A stretch of DNA of 18,044 nucleotides. Origin: an uncultured Eubacteriales bacterium (lineage in GTDB: Bacteria; Bacillota; Clostridia; Oscillospirales; Oscillospiraceae). Within the stretch, counting starts at the first letter, position 1; the number at the start of each line of letters is the position of its first letter. The stretch spans positions 1-18,044 of the forward strand of contig URPD01000038.1 in assembly GCA_900549645.1 (NCBI GenBank). The letters are read 5' to 3'. The notes beneath the pieces were generated by a model, which saw only the letters and a program-made list of their open reading frames with translations, did no database searches and had not been told where the DNA came from. The translations under genes were made by a program, and so were the position numbers. Below, one piece after another: positions 1-6,960 of the stretch.

Positions 1-197
1 CCGGCCTTGTAGGAGACGATCATGGTCACGGGGCCGTCGGGAGCCCAGCCGGTGGCTTCGGGTGCGGTGCTTTCCTCAGCTGCGGGAGCATCGGTAGCGT
101 CGGCGGCGGGAGTCGCGGGCGTTTCCGCGCTGCTGCCGCAGGCGCACAGCGCGAACACCATGCACAGAGCAAGAATCAGTGCAAGATACTTTTTCAT
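1..197 (-). CDS. TctC-type tripartite tricarboxylate transporter substrate-binding lipoprotein (5' part)
   Basis: Only the first 65 codons are in the window and the gene continues past the left edge. The protein starts MKKYLALILALCMVFALCAC: two lysines, a hydrophobic core and a lipobox (ALCAC), so it should be a lipoprotein anchored outside the cell. A low-complexity linker rich in Ala, Thr, Pro, Asp and Glu follows. The mature domain then opens with GPVTMIVSYKAG, which matches the first beta strand and loop of the TctC/Bug family (typically PITIIVPYxAGG). Those proteins bind carboxylates and deliver them to the TctA/TctB membrane subunits, which would lie outside the window if present. The start is supported by an AAGGAGG site at 207-213. 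The family call rests on a short stretch, so the ligand is unknown. Confidence 0.8.
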   Translation of the reverse strand, partial: MKKYLALILALCMVFALCACGSSAETPATPAADATDAPAAEESTAPEATGWAPDGPVTMIVSYKA

Positions 198-252
198 TTT
201 TGTTTTCCTCCTTAAAGATTCTGCCTTTATGGCATATATACCTTCAGTCAAC

Positions 253-268
253 GAGGGCACACGCCCTC
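253..268 (-). other. Small hairpin in the 5' leader of the TctC-like gene
   Basis: A 6-bp inverted repeat (GAGGGC/GCCCTC, loop of 4) lies between the promoter at 282-310 and the ribosome site at 207-213, so it would be in the transcript leader of about 75 nt. No run of T follows it in the direction of transcription, so it is not an ordinary terminator. It may only stabilise the leader. Confidence 0.4.
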
Positions 269-281
269 ATCAACCGCTGAT

Positions 282-310
282 ATTATAATGTCTTAACAAA
301 ATTTTGTCAA
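282..310 (-). promoter_or_regulatory. Sigma-A promoter of the TctC-like gene
   Basis: On the minus strand there is a perfect -35 TTGACA (305-310), a 17-bp spacer and a perfect -10 TATAAT (282-287). It points at the lipoprotein start at 197 and predicts a leader of about 75 nt. It is one of the strongest promoter matches in the window. Confidence 0.85.
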
Positions 311-360
311 TAACTTCTGAAATTTATCGGGTTATTAACACGTTGGTCATGTACTTTGCG

Positions 361-474
361 GTCAACAAGCTTGCGCCCAGCTGCCCCAACGCAAAGCTTA
401 TCGAGGGCAAGGTCTTCCGCCGCAGCACCGGCCGCGAGCAGCTCGCCGCATGGGCGGAGGGGCTTGGCCTGTAA
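361..474 (+). pseudogene. C-terminal remnant of a flavodoxin
   Basis: The frame ending at TAA 472-474 reads NKLAPSCPNAKLIEGKVF, then RRSTGREQLAAWAEGLGL. This fits the last 35-40 residues of clostridial flavodoxins, where a CPxA...GKxxR strand is followed by a closing W..xLG(L/I) helix. The FMN-binding N-terminal part is missing. The in-frame sequence upstream of about 361 does not resemble a flavodoxin, and the -35 box of the divergent lipoprotein promoter lies only about 50 bp away, so the gene was probably cut by a deletion or rearrangement. No ribosome site or convincing start is visible. The family assignment is from memory of the family pattern, so it is moderate. Confidence 0.6.
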
Positions 475-479
475 TCATC

Positions 480-826
480 ATGGAGCTTATTGCAAAGCAT
501 TTCTCCGAGCTGAGCGCGCAGGAGCTGTATGAGATATACAAGCTGCGCGTCTCGGTTTTCATTGTGGAACAGCACTGCCCGTATCAGGACATCGACGAGC
601 TTGACACCGTCTCGTACCACATTTTCCTCCGCAGCGAGGATGGCATCGAAGCCTATCTGCGTCTGCTGCCGCCGCACACCGCATCTTCGGCGCTGACACG
701 ATAAAGCTCGAAGCACAGGTGTACGCGCGCGGCCTGTACGAAAAGTGCGGCTTTGTGCAAAGCTCCGGGGAATTTCTGGAGGACGGCATGCCGCACATTG
801 AAATGACTTGGACGCAGAAATCCTGA
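480..826 (+). pseudogene. ElaA-like GNAT acetyltransferase with internal deletion and frameshift
   Basis: The ATG at 480 begins MELIAKHFSELSAQELYEIY and continues through LRVSVFIVEQHCPYQDIDELD. The RxxVFxVEQ-CPYQDID pattern is the hallmark of ElaA-type GNAT proteins. This frame stays homologous up to AYLRLLPP (near 670), then stops at 702-704. From about 679 another frame reads FGADTIKLEAQVYARGLYEK and ends FLEDGMPHIEMTWTQKS at TGA 824-826, which is the family's C-terminal part. The central stretch of roughly 40-50 residues, with the acetyl-CoA pyrophosphate-binding motif, is absent. The two halves are out of frame, so the gene cannot make a working enzyme as it stands. It lies 5 bp after the flavodoxin remnant, suggesting a former operon. 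Confidence 0.75.
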
Positions 827-835
827 CCATACATC

Positions 836-864
836 AAAAATCCCAGACAAGTTCTGGGATTTTT
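836..864 (+). terminator. Rho-independent terminator after the acetyltransferase remnant
   Basis: A perfect 12-bp inverted repeat AAAAATCCCAGA/TCTGGGATTTTT with a 5-nt loop (848-852) ends in five T. It begins 9 bp after the stop at 826. The A/T flanks would let it work in both directions. Confidence 0.85.
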
Positions 865-908
865 CGCGTGAAAAATTCTTTAGATTTCTTAAAACCCGCA
901 AATATTCC

Positions 909-937
909 TTGTTCTTTGGCCGCGTATATGCTAAAAT
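909..937 (+). promoter_or_regulatory. Extended -10 promoter of the envelope operon
   Basis: A weak -35 TTGTTC (909-914) is followed by a 17-bp spacer and TGC-TAAAAT, an extended -10 at 929-937. It lies just after the terminator at 836-864 and upstream of the start at 996, and would give a leader of about 50 nt. Confidence 0.6.
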
Positions 938-995
938 AGACCGAATTATGTTGACCTCATACTTAACTATACCCATCAACTGCGAAGGTGTGAAT

Positions 996-2120
996 ATGAA
1001 GAACAGCTATACATATTACGACGAAGAGCAGGAGCTTTTTGAAGAAGAGCAAGAGCAGCTTCAGAAGCAAACCAAAAGGAAAAAAGCCCAGCGCGTCATT
1101 GACCGGATATTCGGCTTCATTCTCGCCACGGGGATTCTTTTCGGCATTGCGGGACTGGCGGTAGAATACGTGCTGGTCAAGGGGCCGTCCCCCGCGCTCA
1201 AAAATATGTTTGTAAACACAATGCTTGAGACGCGGCGTTTCGGCTTCATCGCAAACGTCTACCTCTCTGAGACCGAGGTTGAAGCGATAAAGCAGGCAAA
1301 GCAGAGCACTCTGACTGACACGACCGACGCATCCCTCATCAAGCTCCCCGGCCAGAGCGGCACCGAGAACGGCGGCGACAACCAGGCAGATCCCACTCAA
1401 TCCGACGGTACGGACGGCTACGGCCTTGTTGACGACGACGGCGACGGGATAATCATCGAGCAGGTCAAGAAAAAAGGCTTCCAAGGCTATATGATGGTCG
1501 TGCTCGACCCCAGCCGCGTATTTGTCGGCAAACCTCAATCCTTCGGCGGCTACGGCGACTATCTGGCCACCATGTGCGAGCGCTACGGTGCGGTTGCCGG
1601 CATCAACGGCGGTGCATACTTAGACGTGAACGGCGCGGGTCTCGGCGGCACTCCGCAGGGGCTCACGATTATCGACGGCGTATGCTATGACGACGCGAAC
1701 GGTGAAGCCTCAAGCTTCGTCGGCTTCGACGCGAATCACATTCTGCACACCGGCTACATGACCTATGCCGACGCGCAGGAGAAGGGCATCGTTGACGGCG
1801 TAACCTTTGAGCCTGTGCTCATAGTCAACGGCCAGATGGAGGACGCCTCAGTCCTCAACACCGGCACGAACCCCCGTACCGCGATCGGCCAGCGCGCTGA
1901 CGGCGCTGTGCTGATGCTCGTTATCGACGGGCGTCAGGTGCACAGCACGGGCGCGACGCAGCAGGATGTGGCCGAGGTCATGCTCGATTACGGCGCGGTG
2001 AACGCGTGCAGCCTTGACGGCGGTTCGTCCACCTGCATGTGGTTCAACGGCGAATATCTCAACAGTATCTCCGGCGGCTCCGGCGCTCGCTGGCTGCCGG
2101 ACGCCTTCCTTGTGAAATAA
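996..2120 (+). CDS. Membrane-anchored phosphodiester glycosidase-domain (NAGPA) protein
   Basis: This is a 374-residue protein. The ATG at 996 is chosen because GAAGGTG lies just upstream (985-991 area), while the longer in-frame start at 909 sits inside the promoter. Residues 1-37 are highly charged (Glu/Gln, then Lys/Arg) and should be cytoplasmic. Residues 38-61 are one membrane span. A linker follows, then a NAGPA domain from about 166 to the end. Visible family motifs are GINGGAY (202-208), NPRTAIG (292-298) and SLDGGSSTCMWFNG (339-352), the last a glycine-rich active-site segment. The domain is named for the mammalian enzyme that uncovers mannose-6-phosphate. In bacteria it occurs in envelope or exopolysaccharide proteins, so cleavage of a sugar-phosphate linkage outside the cell is inferred. 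A DDDGDGII stretch at 146-153 resembles a calcium loop. It is followed 12 bp later by the next gene. Confidence 0.85.
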   Translation: MKNSYTYYDEEQELFEEEQEQLQKQTKRKKAQRVIDRIFGFILATGILFGIAGLAVEYVLVKGPSPALKNMFVNTMLETRRFGFIANVYLSETEVEAIKQAKQSTLTDTTDASLIKLPGQSGTENGGDNQADPTQSDGTDGYGLVDDDGDGIIIEQVKKKGFQGYMMVVLDPSRVFVGKPQSFGGYGDYLATMCERYGAVAGINGGAYLDVNGAGLGGTPQGLTIIDGVCYDDANGEASSFVGFDANHILHTGYMTYADAQEKGIVDGVTFEPVLIVNGQMEDASVLNTGTNPRTAIGQRADGAVLMLVIDGRQVHSTGATQQDVAEVMLDYGAVNACSLDGGSSTCMWFNGEYLNSISGGSGARWLPDAFLVK

Positions 2121-2132
2121 GGAGTGTGGCAT

Positions 2133-3230
2133 ATGGCAAGAAAGAAAAAAAGAAACGGCTACGCGATATTCATGTGCGCCTACATCGTCATCGCGCTCGT
2201 GCTCATCGGCGTGGGGCTTACATGGCTGTGGGGCTACGCCGAGGCATATGAGGCCAGCCAGCCCACCAGCACGATGGACAAAGTCGTCGCGGAGCTGAAC
2301 AAGACCTTCTGGAACGACGACATGGCAGCCACGATCGCGGCAATGCCGCACGAGGCGCAGACCGACGATGAGTGCGCCGAGATCATAAAAAGCATGATCG
2401 GCAGCGGCGTGAGCTATAAGCGCAGTGGCAGCACCGACACCACCATAACTTACAATCTCGTCTGCGACACCGGCGTTTTCGGCAGCGTGACGCTGTGCGA
2501 GGATACCTCAGTCGACACGAAGTACAAGGGGCTGTACCCGTGGAAGCTCGAATCCGAGAGTTTTGATTTCACGGGGCTGTATTCCTCCGTCGAGGTGACG
2601 ATACCGAAGAGCTTCTCCGTCTCCGTGAACGGCTACACGCTGGGCGACGAGTACATAACCGAGGACAACATACACTACGACATTCTTGAGGATTATTACG
2701 AGGACTACAAGGGTCTGCCCGTCAAGGCAACGTATAAGTTCGATAACATCATCGGTATCATCGAGCCGGTCATAACCGACGCAAACGGCAATGAATTCAC
2801 CATCGACCCCGACAAGGACGACTCCCAGTTCCTCGTCCCCTGCTCCGACGCGGAAACCTCCGCGCTGGACGGCTTCGTGCAGCGCTTTGCGGAGCGCTAC
2901 GAGGGCTACAAGAGCGGCACAATCGACCCGACCGCCGGCATGAACCGTCTCTCCGGCTACCTCCAGTCCGGCTCCGAGCTGTATAACAGGCTTGAGCTGA
3001 TGAAAGACGGCCTCGAATGGTCGCACGTCACGAACTATCAGCTGCTCTCCGTCACGCTCAACAGCGTCATCAGCTTCGGCGGCGGCAACTACCTCTGCGA
3101 CTTCACCACGCACATCACCTCCGACTCGCCGACCGGCCATCACGACGACACGCTCAACTACAAGATCATCGTGGAGGACATCAGCGGCAATCTCAGCGAC
3201 ATGCGCGTTGTGAGCCTCGACTCTTATTGA
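2133..3230 (+). CDS. Unknown membrane-anchored extracellular protein
   Basis: This 365-residue protein is not recognised. It starts MARKKKRNGYAIFMCAYIVI: a basic N-terminus followed by one membrane span (about 10-33), so the remaining 330 residues should be outside. The ATG at 2133 is chosen over the upstream GTG at 2124 because AAGGAG (2119-2124) overlaps the previous stop and sits 8 bp before this ATG. The body is acidic and rich in beta-prone segments with many Asp, Tyr and Ser. A central part (about 150-230) reads like a secreted beta domain, and the last 130 residues contain a possible helical then beta region. There are only a few cysteines and no catalytic motif that I can see. Tight spacing with the NAGPA gene before it and the GT2-GtrA gene 32 bp after suggests a shared role in envelope polymer assembly or modification, but that is inference only. 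Confidence 0.75.
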   Translation: MARKKKRNGYAIFMCAYIVIALVLIGVGLTWLWGYAEAYEASQPTSTMDKVVAELNKTFWNDDMAATIAAMPHEAQTDDECAEIIKSMIGSGVSYKRSGSTDTTITYNLVCDTGVFGSVTLCEDTSVDTKYKGLYPWKLESESFDFTGLYSSVEVTIPKSFSVSVNGYTLGDEYITEDNIHYDILEDYYEDYKGLPVKATYKFDNIIGIIEPVITDANGNEFTIDPDKDDSQFLVPCSDAETSALDGFVQRFAERYEGYKSGTIDPTAGMNRLSGYLQSGSELYNRLELMKDGLEWSHVTNYQLLSVTLNSVISFGGGNYLCDFTTHITSDSPTGHHDDTLNYKIIVEDISGNLSDMRVVSLDSY

Positions 3231-3248
3231 TATTCTAATTCCCCTACA

Positions 3249-3255
3249 AGAAGGT
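3249..3255 (+). promoter_or_regulatory. Ribosome site that fixes a TTG start
   Basis: AGAAGGT lies 7 bp before TTG 3263-3265. There is no ATG or GTG in this frame near the N-terminus, and the nearby ATG at 3267 is out of frame, so this site is the main support for the TTG start of the glycosyltransferase. Confidence 0.6.
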
Positions 3256-3262
3256 AATCACA

Positions 3263-4348
3263 TTGGATGAAAAACACGATATCCGGCAGGAACTGGCGAT
3301 AGTTCTGCCCTCGCTTGACCCGGATAAGAAGCTCTGCGGCGTCATCGACGGCCTGCTCGCCGAAGGCTTTGAGCATATTGTTATAGTAGACGACGGCAGC
3401 GACGCGGCGCATCAGGCTCCGTTCGAGTACGCCGCCGGATTCCCGCAGTGCCACATTCTGCGGCACGAGGTCAACAAGGGCAAGGGGCGCGGGCTGAAGG
3501 ACGCGTTCCGCTATGTGCTCGACGAGATGCCCGATATCCGCGGCGTCGTGACCATCGACGGCGACGGGCAGCACCTCACGAAAGACATCGTCGCCTGCGG
3601 CGAAAAGCTGCTGGCAAATGAGGACAAGGTAGTCATGGGCTGCCGCGATTTCAGCCAGCCGGGCGTCCCGCCGCGCAGCGTCGCGGGGAACCGCACGACC
3701 TCGTTCTTCTTCCGCCTGTGCTACGGCATCAAGCTATCGGACACACAGACCGGTCTGCGCGCGATACCGCGCCGCTATCTCGACGCGTTCTGCGGCATCG
3801 ACGGTGAGCGCTTTGAATACGAGACGAACATGCTGCTGAACATGAAGCGCATGGGCATTGGCTTTGTTGAGCAGCGCATCGACACAGTGTACGACAGCGA
3901 AGATTACAGCTCGCACTACAACGCGATCAAGGACTCGTGGCGCATCTTCAAGGTGATGTTCAAGTTTCTGCTAAGCTCGCTCGGCTCCACGGTCATTGAC
4001 CTCCTGATATTCTATCTGGTGTTCCGCATTTTCAAGGATCAGCTTGGAAACTGGGCATCCTTTGTGAGTACGGCGGTCGCCCGCGCATGCTCGTCGTTTG
4101 CAAACTTCAACGCAAACAACAGGATGGTCTTCGACAATCACGGCAGCTACCGCCGCGCGCTCGTGCGCTACTACTGCCTGTGCATCCCGCAGATGCTTGT
4201 CTCGGCCGGACTCGTGACGCTGATAAACCACCTGTTTGCGAACACCGTGCCGATTATCGCAACGCTGATAAAGTTCGTCGTGGATACGGGTCTTTTCCTC
4301 ATAAGCTACGGCATCCAGCGTGAATGGGTGTTCTCGCAGAAGAAATGA
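3263..4348 (+). CDS. Bifunctional GT2 (dolichyl-phosphate-mannose-synthase-like) glycosyltransferase / GtrA protein
   Basis: This 361-residue protein starts with TTG. Residues 10-230 are a GT-A fold family 2 glycosyltransferase: IVLPSLD strand, nucleotide-binding DDGS (43-46), NKGKGRGLKDAF (71-82), and the metal-binding IDGDGQH (98-104). It then has a GCRDF...RSVAGNRTTSFFFRL segment and DTQTGLRAIPRRY (160-172), as in polyprenyl-phosphate mannose or glucose synthases. Residues 232-361 form a GtrA domain with about four membrane spans and the typical NFNANNRMVF. The enzyme half probably charges a polyprenyl phosphate with a sugar, and the GtrA half may flip or help move the product across the membrane. 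This fusion is a known arrangement. As the last gene of the envelope operon it could feed sugar to the extracellular partners upstream. The sugar cannot be told from sequence. Confidence 0.9.
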   Translation: MDEKHDIRQELAIVLPSLDPDKKLCGVIDGLLAEGFEHIVIVDDGSDAAHQAPFEYAAGFPQCHILRHEVNKGKGRGLKDAFRYVLDEMPDIRGVVTIDGDGQHLTKDIVACGEKLLANEDKVVMGCRDFSQPGVPPRSVAGNRTTSFFFRLCYGIKLSDTQTGLRAIPRRYLDAFCGIDGERFEYETNMLLNMKRMGIGFVEQRIDTVYDSEDYSSHYNAIKDSWRIFKVMFKFLLSSLGSTVIDLLIFYLVFRIFKDQLGNWASFVSTAVARACSSFANFNANNRMVFDNHGSYRRALVRYYCLCIPQMLVSAGLVTLINHLFANTVPIIATLIKFVVDTGLFLISYGIQREWVFSQKK

Positions 4349-4354
4349 TAGAAT

Positions 4355-4383
4355 AAACCCTCTCGGAAAATACGAGAGGGTTT
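4355..4383. terminator. Bidirectional terminator between convergent operons
   Basis: An 11-bp perfect stem AAACCCTCTCG/CGAGAGGGTTT with a 7-nt loop (4366-4372) has T-rich flanks on both strands. It starts 7 bp after the GT2-GtrA stop and ends 5 bp before the histidine kinase stop, so it should end both transcripts. Confidence 0.85.
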
Positions 4384-4387
4384 TGCT

Positions 4388-5362
4388 TTATTCATCGCCA
4401 AGGTAAACCTTTACCTTTGTGCCGGCGCCGATCTTGGATTCTATCGAGATGCCGTGCCCCAGCTTGTCGAGAATTTTCCGACAGAGGTACAGGCCGATGC
4501 CAGTGGACTTCTTATCCGTCCGCCCGTTGCAGCCGGTATAGCCCTTCTCGAACACGCGCGGCAGATCCTCCGCCGCGATACCGATGCCCGTGTCCTCGAT
4601 GCACAGCGCCGCGCCCTCGGCGTAGATGCGTATCTCGCCGCCTTCGCGCGTGTATTTCAGGGCATTCGCCAGCAGCTGCTCTATCGCAAAGCTCAGCCAC
4701 TTTTCATCCGTCAGCACGGTCAGGCCGGTCTCCTTATAGTCAAGGCGGATCCTGCGGCGGATGAACTGCTTGGCGTATTTTTTCACTGACTGGTGCAGCA
4801 GCCGGTCAAGCTCGACGCGGCATATCACATAGTCGGTCGAATCGCTGCCGAGGCGCAGATAGTTCAGCACCATCTCCACATACTGCTCGATTCTGAACAG
4901 CTCCTGCTCAAGCTCCGCGGAATTCGGCGCATCGTCCGATTGCAGAATGAGCCGCATCGCGGCGATGGGCGTTTTTATCTGGTGCGCCCAGAGCGTATAA
5001 TAATCGAGCATGTCCTGCATCTTCAGGTCGGCCTCGCTTCGGGCGCGGGCGCTGTCGGCGCAGACCGCGCGCACAAGCTCCTGATAATCCGCCTCGATAA
5101 GGCCGTCCGGGTCGGGCAGGCCGTCGGCGGCGGCGAATATGCGATTGAGCTGCATCTGAATGTCGCGGTGGCGCCGCGCGAAATGCCGCAGGTCGACCGC
5201 CGCGGCCGCAAGCTCCAGCAGCGTGAACAGCAGCAGCATGTACCCCGGCGCCGAGCTGTCCGTCTGCGTGAGCCACAGCATCAGCGTGAACAGTCCGTCC
5301 AGCACCAGCAGGAGCAGCGCATAGAACCGGCGGCACTTTATATATTCCCACAGCATCTTCAT
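4388..5362 (-). CDS. BceS-like intramembrane-sensing histidine kinase
   Basis: This 324-residue kinase has two close membrane spans (about 13-31 and 40-56) with only a short external loop, so it cannot hold a sensor domain. That is the layout of intramembrane-sensing kinases of the BceS type. The phosphoacceptor is H127 in LWAHQIKTPIAAMRL. The ATP-binding domain shows the N box EQLLANALKYT (N233), DTGIGI (257-262) and KSTGIGLYLCRKI (G2 box, about 285-297). Its ATG overlaps the stop of the response regulator by 4 bp (ATGA), so translation is coupled. BceS-type kinases usually sense through a BceAB-type ABC transporter and respond to peptide antibiotics. No such transporter gene is next to it here. 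The full set of motifs suggests an active kinase. Confidence 0.88.
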   Translation of the reverse strand: MKMLWEYIKCRRFYALLLLVLDGLFTLMLWLTQTDSSAPGYMLLLFTLLELAAAAVDLRHFARRHRDIQMQLNRIFAAADGLPDPDGLIEADYQELVRAVCADSARARSEADLKMQDMLDYYTLWAHQIKTPIAAMRLILQSDDAPNSAELEQELFRIEQYVEMVLNYLRLGSDSTDYVICRVELDRLLHQSVKKYAKQFIRRRIRLDYKETGLTVLTDEKWLSFAIEQLLANALKYTREGGEIRIYAEGAALCIEDTGIGIAAEDLPRVFEKGYTGCNGRTDKKSTGIGLYLCRKILDKLGHGISIESKIGAGTKVKVYLGDE

Positions 5363-6027
5363 TCAACTATATACCCCATGCCCTTCTTCGTGGCGATGAA
5401 ATTTTCAAGCCCCGCGCCGTCGAGCTTTTTGCGCAGGCGCGCGACGTTCACGCTCAGCGTGTTCTCGTCCACAAAGCTGTCCGACTCCCACAGCCGCTGC
5501 ATCAGCACGTCGCGCGAGACGGTCTTGCCCTTGTTCTCCATCAGCACCTGCAAAATGCGGTACTCGTTCTTCGTAAGCTCCACCCGCTCCCCGTGATAGG
5601 TGAGGGTGCTGTCGTCGGTATTGAGCACCGCGTCCCGATGCTGGAGCAGGCGCGTCTGCCCGCCGAGGTCGTAGGTGCGGCGAAGCATGGCCTGCACCTT
5701 CGCCGTCAGAACGTTCAGGTCAAATGGCTTGGCGATGAAATCGTCCGCGCCCATGTTTATGGCCATGACAATGTTCATATTGTCCGACGCCGAGGAGACA
5801 AATATTATCGGCACGCTGGAGAAGCGGCGTATCTCGCTGCACCAGTGATAGCCGTTATAAAACGGCAGGCCGACGTCAAGCAGGACGAGCTGCGGGTCAA
5901 ATTCCACAAACTCCTGCACGATATTCTGAAAATTCCGGGCGATGCGGGGCTCACAGCCCCATGACGCGATATGCTCCGCGACGGCGGACGCTATGACCGG
6001 ATCGTCCTCCACGATAAATATCTTCAC
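5359..6027 (-). CDS. OmpR-family response regulator (BceR-like)
   Basis: This 222-residue protein has a receiver domain (1 to about 115) with acidic pair E7/D8/D9, phosphorylation site D51 in LLDVGLP, S78, and K100 in FIAKPFD. A C-terminal winged-helix DNA-binding domain (about 128-222) shows LTKNEYRILQVLMENKGKTV, then SVNVARLRKKL and GMGYIVE. The start is GTG at 6025-6027, backed by GGAGGTGG at 6032-6039 with a 7-bp gap. It is the first gene of the operon and is coupled to the kinase by the ATGA overlap. By family it should activate genes for resistance to cell-wall-active peptides, but its targets are not visible here. Confidence 0.92.
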   Translation of the reverse strand: MKIFIVEDDPVIASAVAEHIASWGCEPRIARNFQNIVQEFVEFDPQLVLLDVGLPFYNGYHWCSEIRRFSSVPIIFVSSASDNMNIVMAINMGADDFIAKPFDLNVLTAKVQAMLRRTYDLGGQTRLLQHRDAVLNTDDSTLTYHGERVELTKNEYRILQVLMENKGKTVSRDVLMQRLWESDSFVDENTLSVNVARLRKKLDGAGLENFIATKKGMGYIVE

Positions 6028-6074
6028 TCTTCCACCTCCGTGAAACGAGATTACCGGCGCTGCCGGGTTCTTTG

Positions 6075-6103
6075 ATTATACACTTTCTGCGCCCTTATGC
6101 CAA
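6075..6103 (-). promoter_or_regulatory. Promoter of the two-component operon
   Basis: On the minus strand, TTGGCA (6098-6103), a 17-bp spacer and a perfect TATAAT (6075-6080). It would give a leader of about 40 nt before the GTG start at 6027. Confidence 0.75.
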
Positions 6104-6122
6104 GCGTTTTTGCAAGCTGCCC

Positions 6123-6151
6123 TTGTGCTCAGGCGCAAAATATGATATGCT
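6123..6151 (+). promoter_or_regulatory. Possible promoter of the dehydrogenase operon
   Basis: TTGTGC (6123-6128), a 17-bp spacer, and TGA-TATGCT, an extended -10 (6143-6151). It is weak at both boxes but well spaced, and is divergent from the promoter at 6075-6103. The two start points would be roughly 90 bp apart. Confidence 0.4.
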
Positions 6152-6184
6152 TAGTTCCAGTTTTAGAGATCCGAGGTATGAACC

Positions 6185-6946
6185 ATGAAAATTGCAGTTA
6201 TCACAGGCGCTTCGTCCGGAATGGGGCGCGAATTTGTCTATGCGCTTGACCGCGACGAGGAATTTGACGAGCTGTGGGTCATCGCCCGCCGCGAGGACAG
6301 GCTGCGCGAATTGCAATCCAAGTGCCGCGCGAGGGTGCGCCCGCTCGCGCTCGACCTTCAGGATCGCGCAAGCTTCGCCGCGTACCGCGCCCTGCTGGAG
6401 AGCGAGAAGCCGGAAATCGCCGTTCTCGTCAACGCGGCAGGCTTCGGTCTGTTCGGCGTGTTCACGGAGATGGACATGGACAAGCAGCTTGACATCATCG
6501 ACCTGAACGACCGCGCGCTTACCGCGATGTGCTACATGAGCATACCGTACATGGCCGCGGGCAGCCGGATATACAACATGGGCTCGATGTCGTCTTGGCA
6601 GCCGGTGCCGTATATAAACGTATACGGCGCGTCGAAGGCATATGTGCTGAGCTTCTCCCGCGCGCTCGGCGTTGAGCTTGAGAAGCAGGGCATCCGCGTG
6701 ATGGCGGTGTGCCCCGGCTGGATAAAGACCGAGTTTTTCAGCCACGCGATACACGACAACACCGTCAACTACTTCAACCGCTACTACGGGCCGGAGCAGG
6801 TTGTCGCCAAGGCGCTGAAGGATATGAAGCGCGGCAAGGACGCCTCCGTCCTCGGCTTCCCGGAGCGGATGCAGGTGCGGCTGGTGAAGCTGCTGCCGGT
6901 GAAGCTGGTAATGAACACATGGTGCAGACAGCAGGGTAAAAAATAA
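6185..6946 (+). CDS. Short-chain dehydrogenase/reductase
   Basis: This 253-residue classical SDR has the NAD(P)-binding TGASSGMG (7-14), NAAG (83-86), a likely catalytic Asn in DLNDRA (N109 region), Ser in NMGSMSSW (S136), and YGASK (Y147, K151). CPGWIKTEF follows at the usual place after the active site. Arginines after the second strand (IARREDRLREL) hint at NADPH preference, which is inference. The start ATG at 6185 follows a GAGG site (about 6172-6177). The substrate cannot be predicted: this subgroup (sometimes labelled YqjQ/DltE-like) covers many small alcohols, ketones and fatty-acid intermediates. It is followed 14 bp later by a small unknown gene with its own strong ribosome site, so the two are probably co-transcribed. 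Confidence 0.88.
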   Translation: MKIAVITGASSGMGREFVYALDRDEEFDELWVIARREDRLRELQSKCRARVRPLALDLQDRASFAAYRALLESEKPEIAVLVNAAGFGLFGVFTEMDMDKQLDIIDLNDRALTAMCYMSIPYMAAGSRIYNMGSMSSWQPVPYINVYGASKAYVLSFSRALGVELEKQGIRVMAVCPGWIKTEFFSHAIHDNTVNYFNRYYGPEQVVAKALKDMKRGKDASVLGFPERMQVRLVKLLPVKLVMNTWCRQQGKK

Positions 6947-6960
6947 AAGGAGATATAATC

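Noticed and set aside
951..979. A second promoter with TTGACC at 951
   Set aside because: The only TATA-like hexamer downstream (TATACC) is 11 bp away, too close for a sigma-A promoter.
909..995. Longer N-terminus for the NAGPA protein
   Set aside because: The upstream frame covers the promoter and lacks a ribosome site. The ATG at 996 has both a site and a sensible N-terminus.
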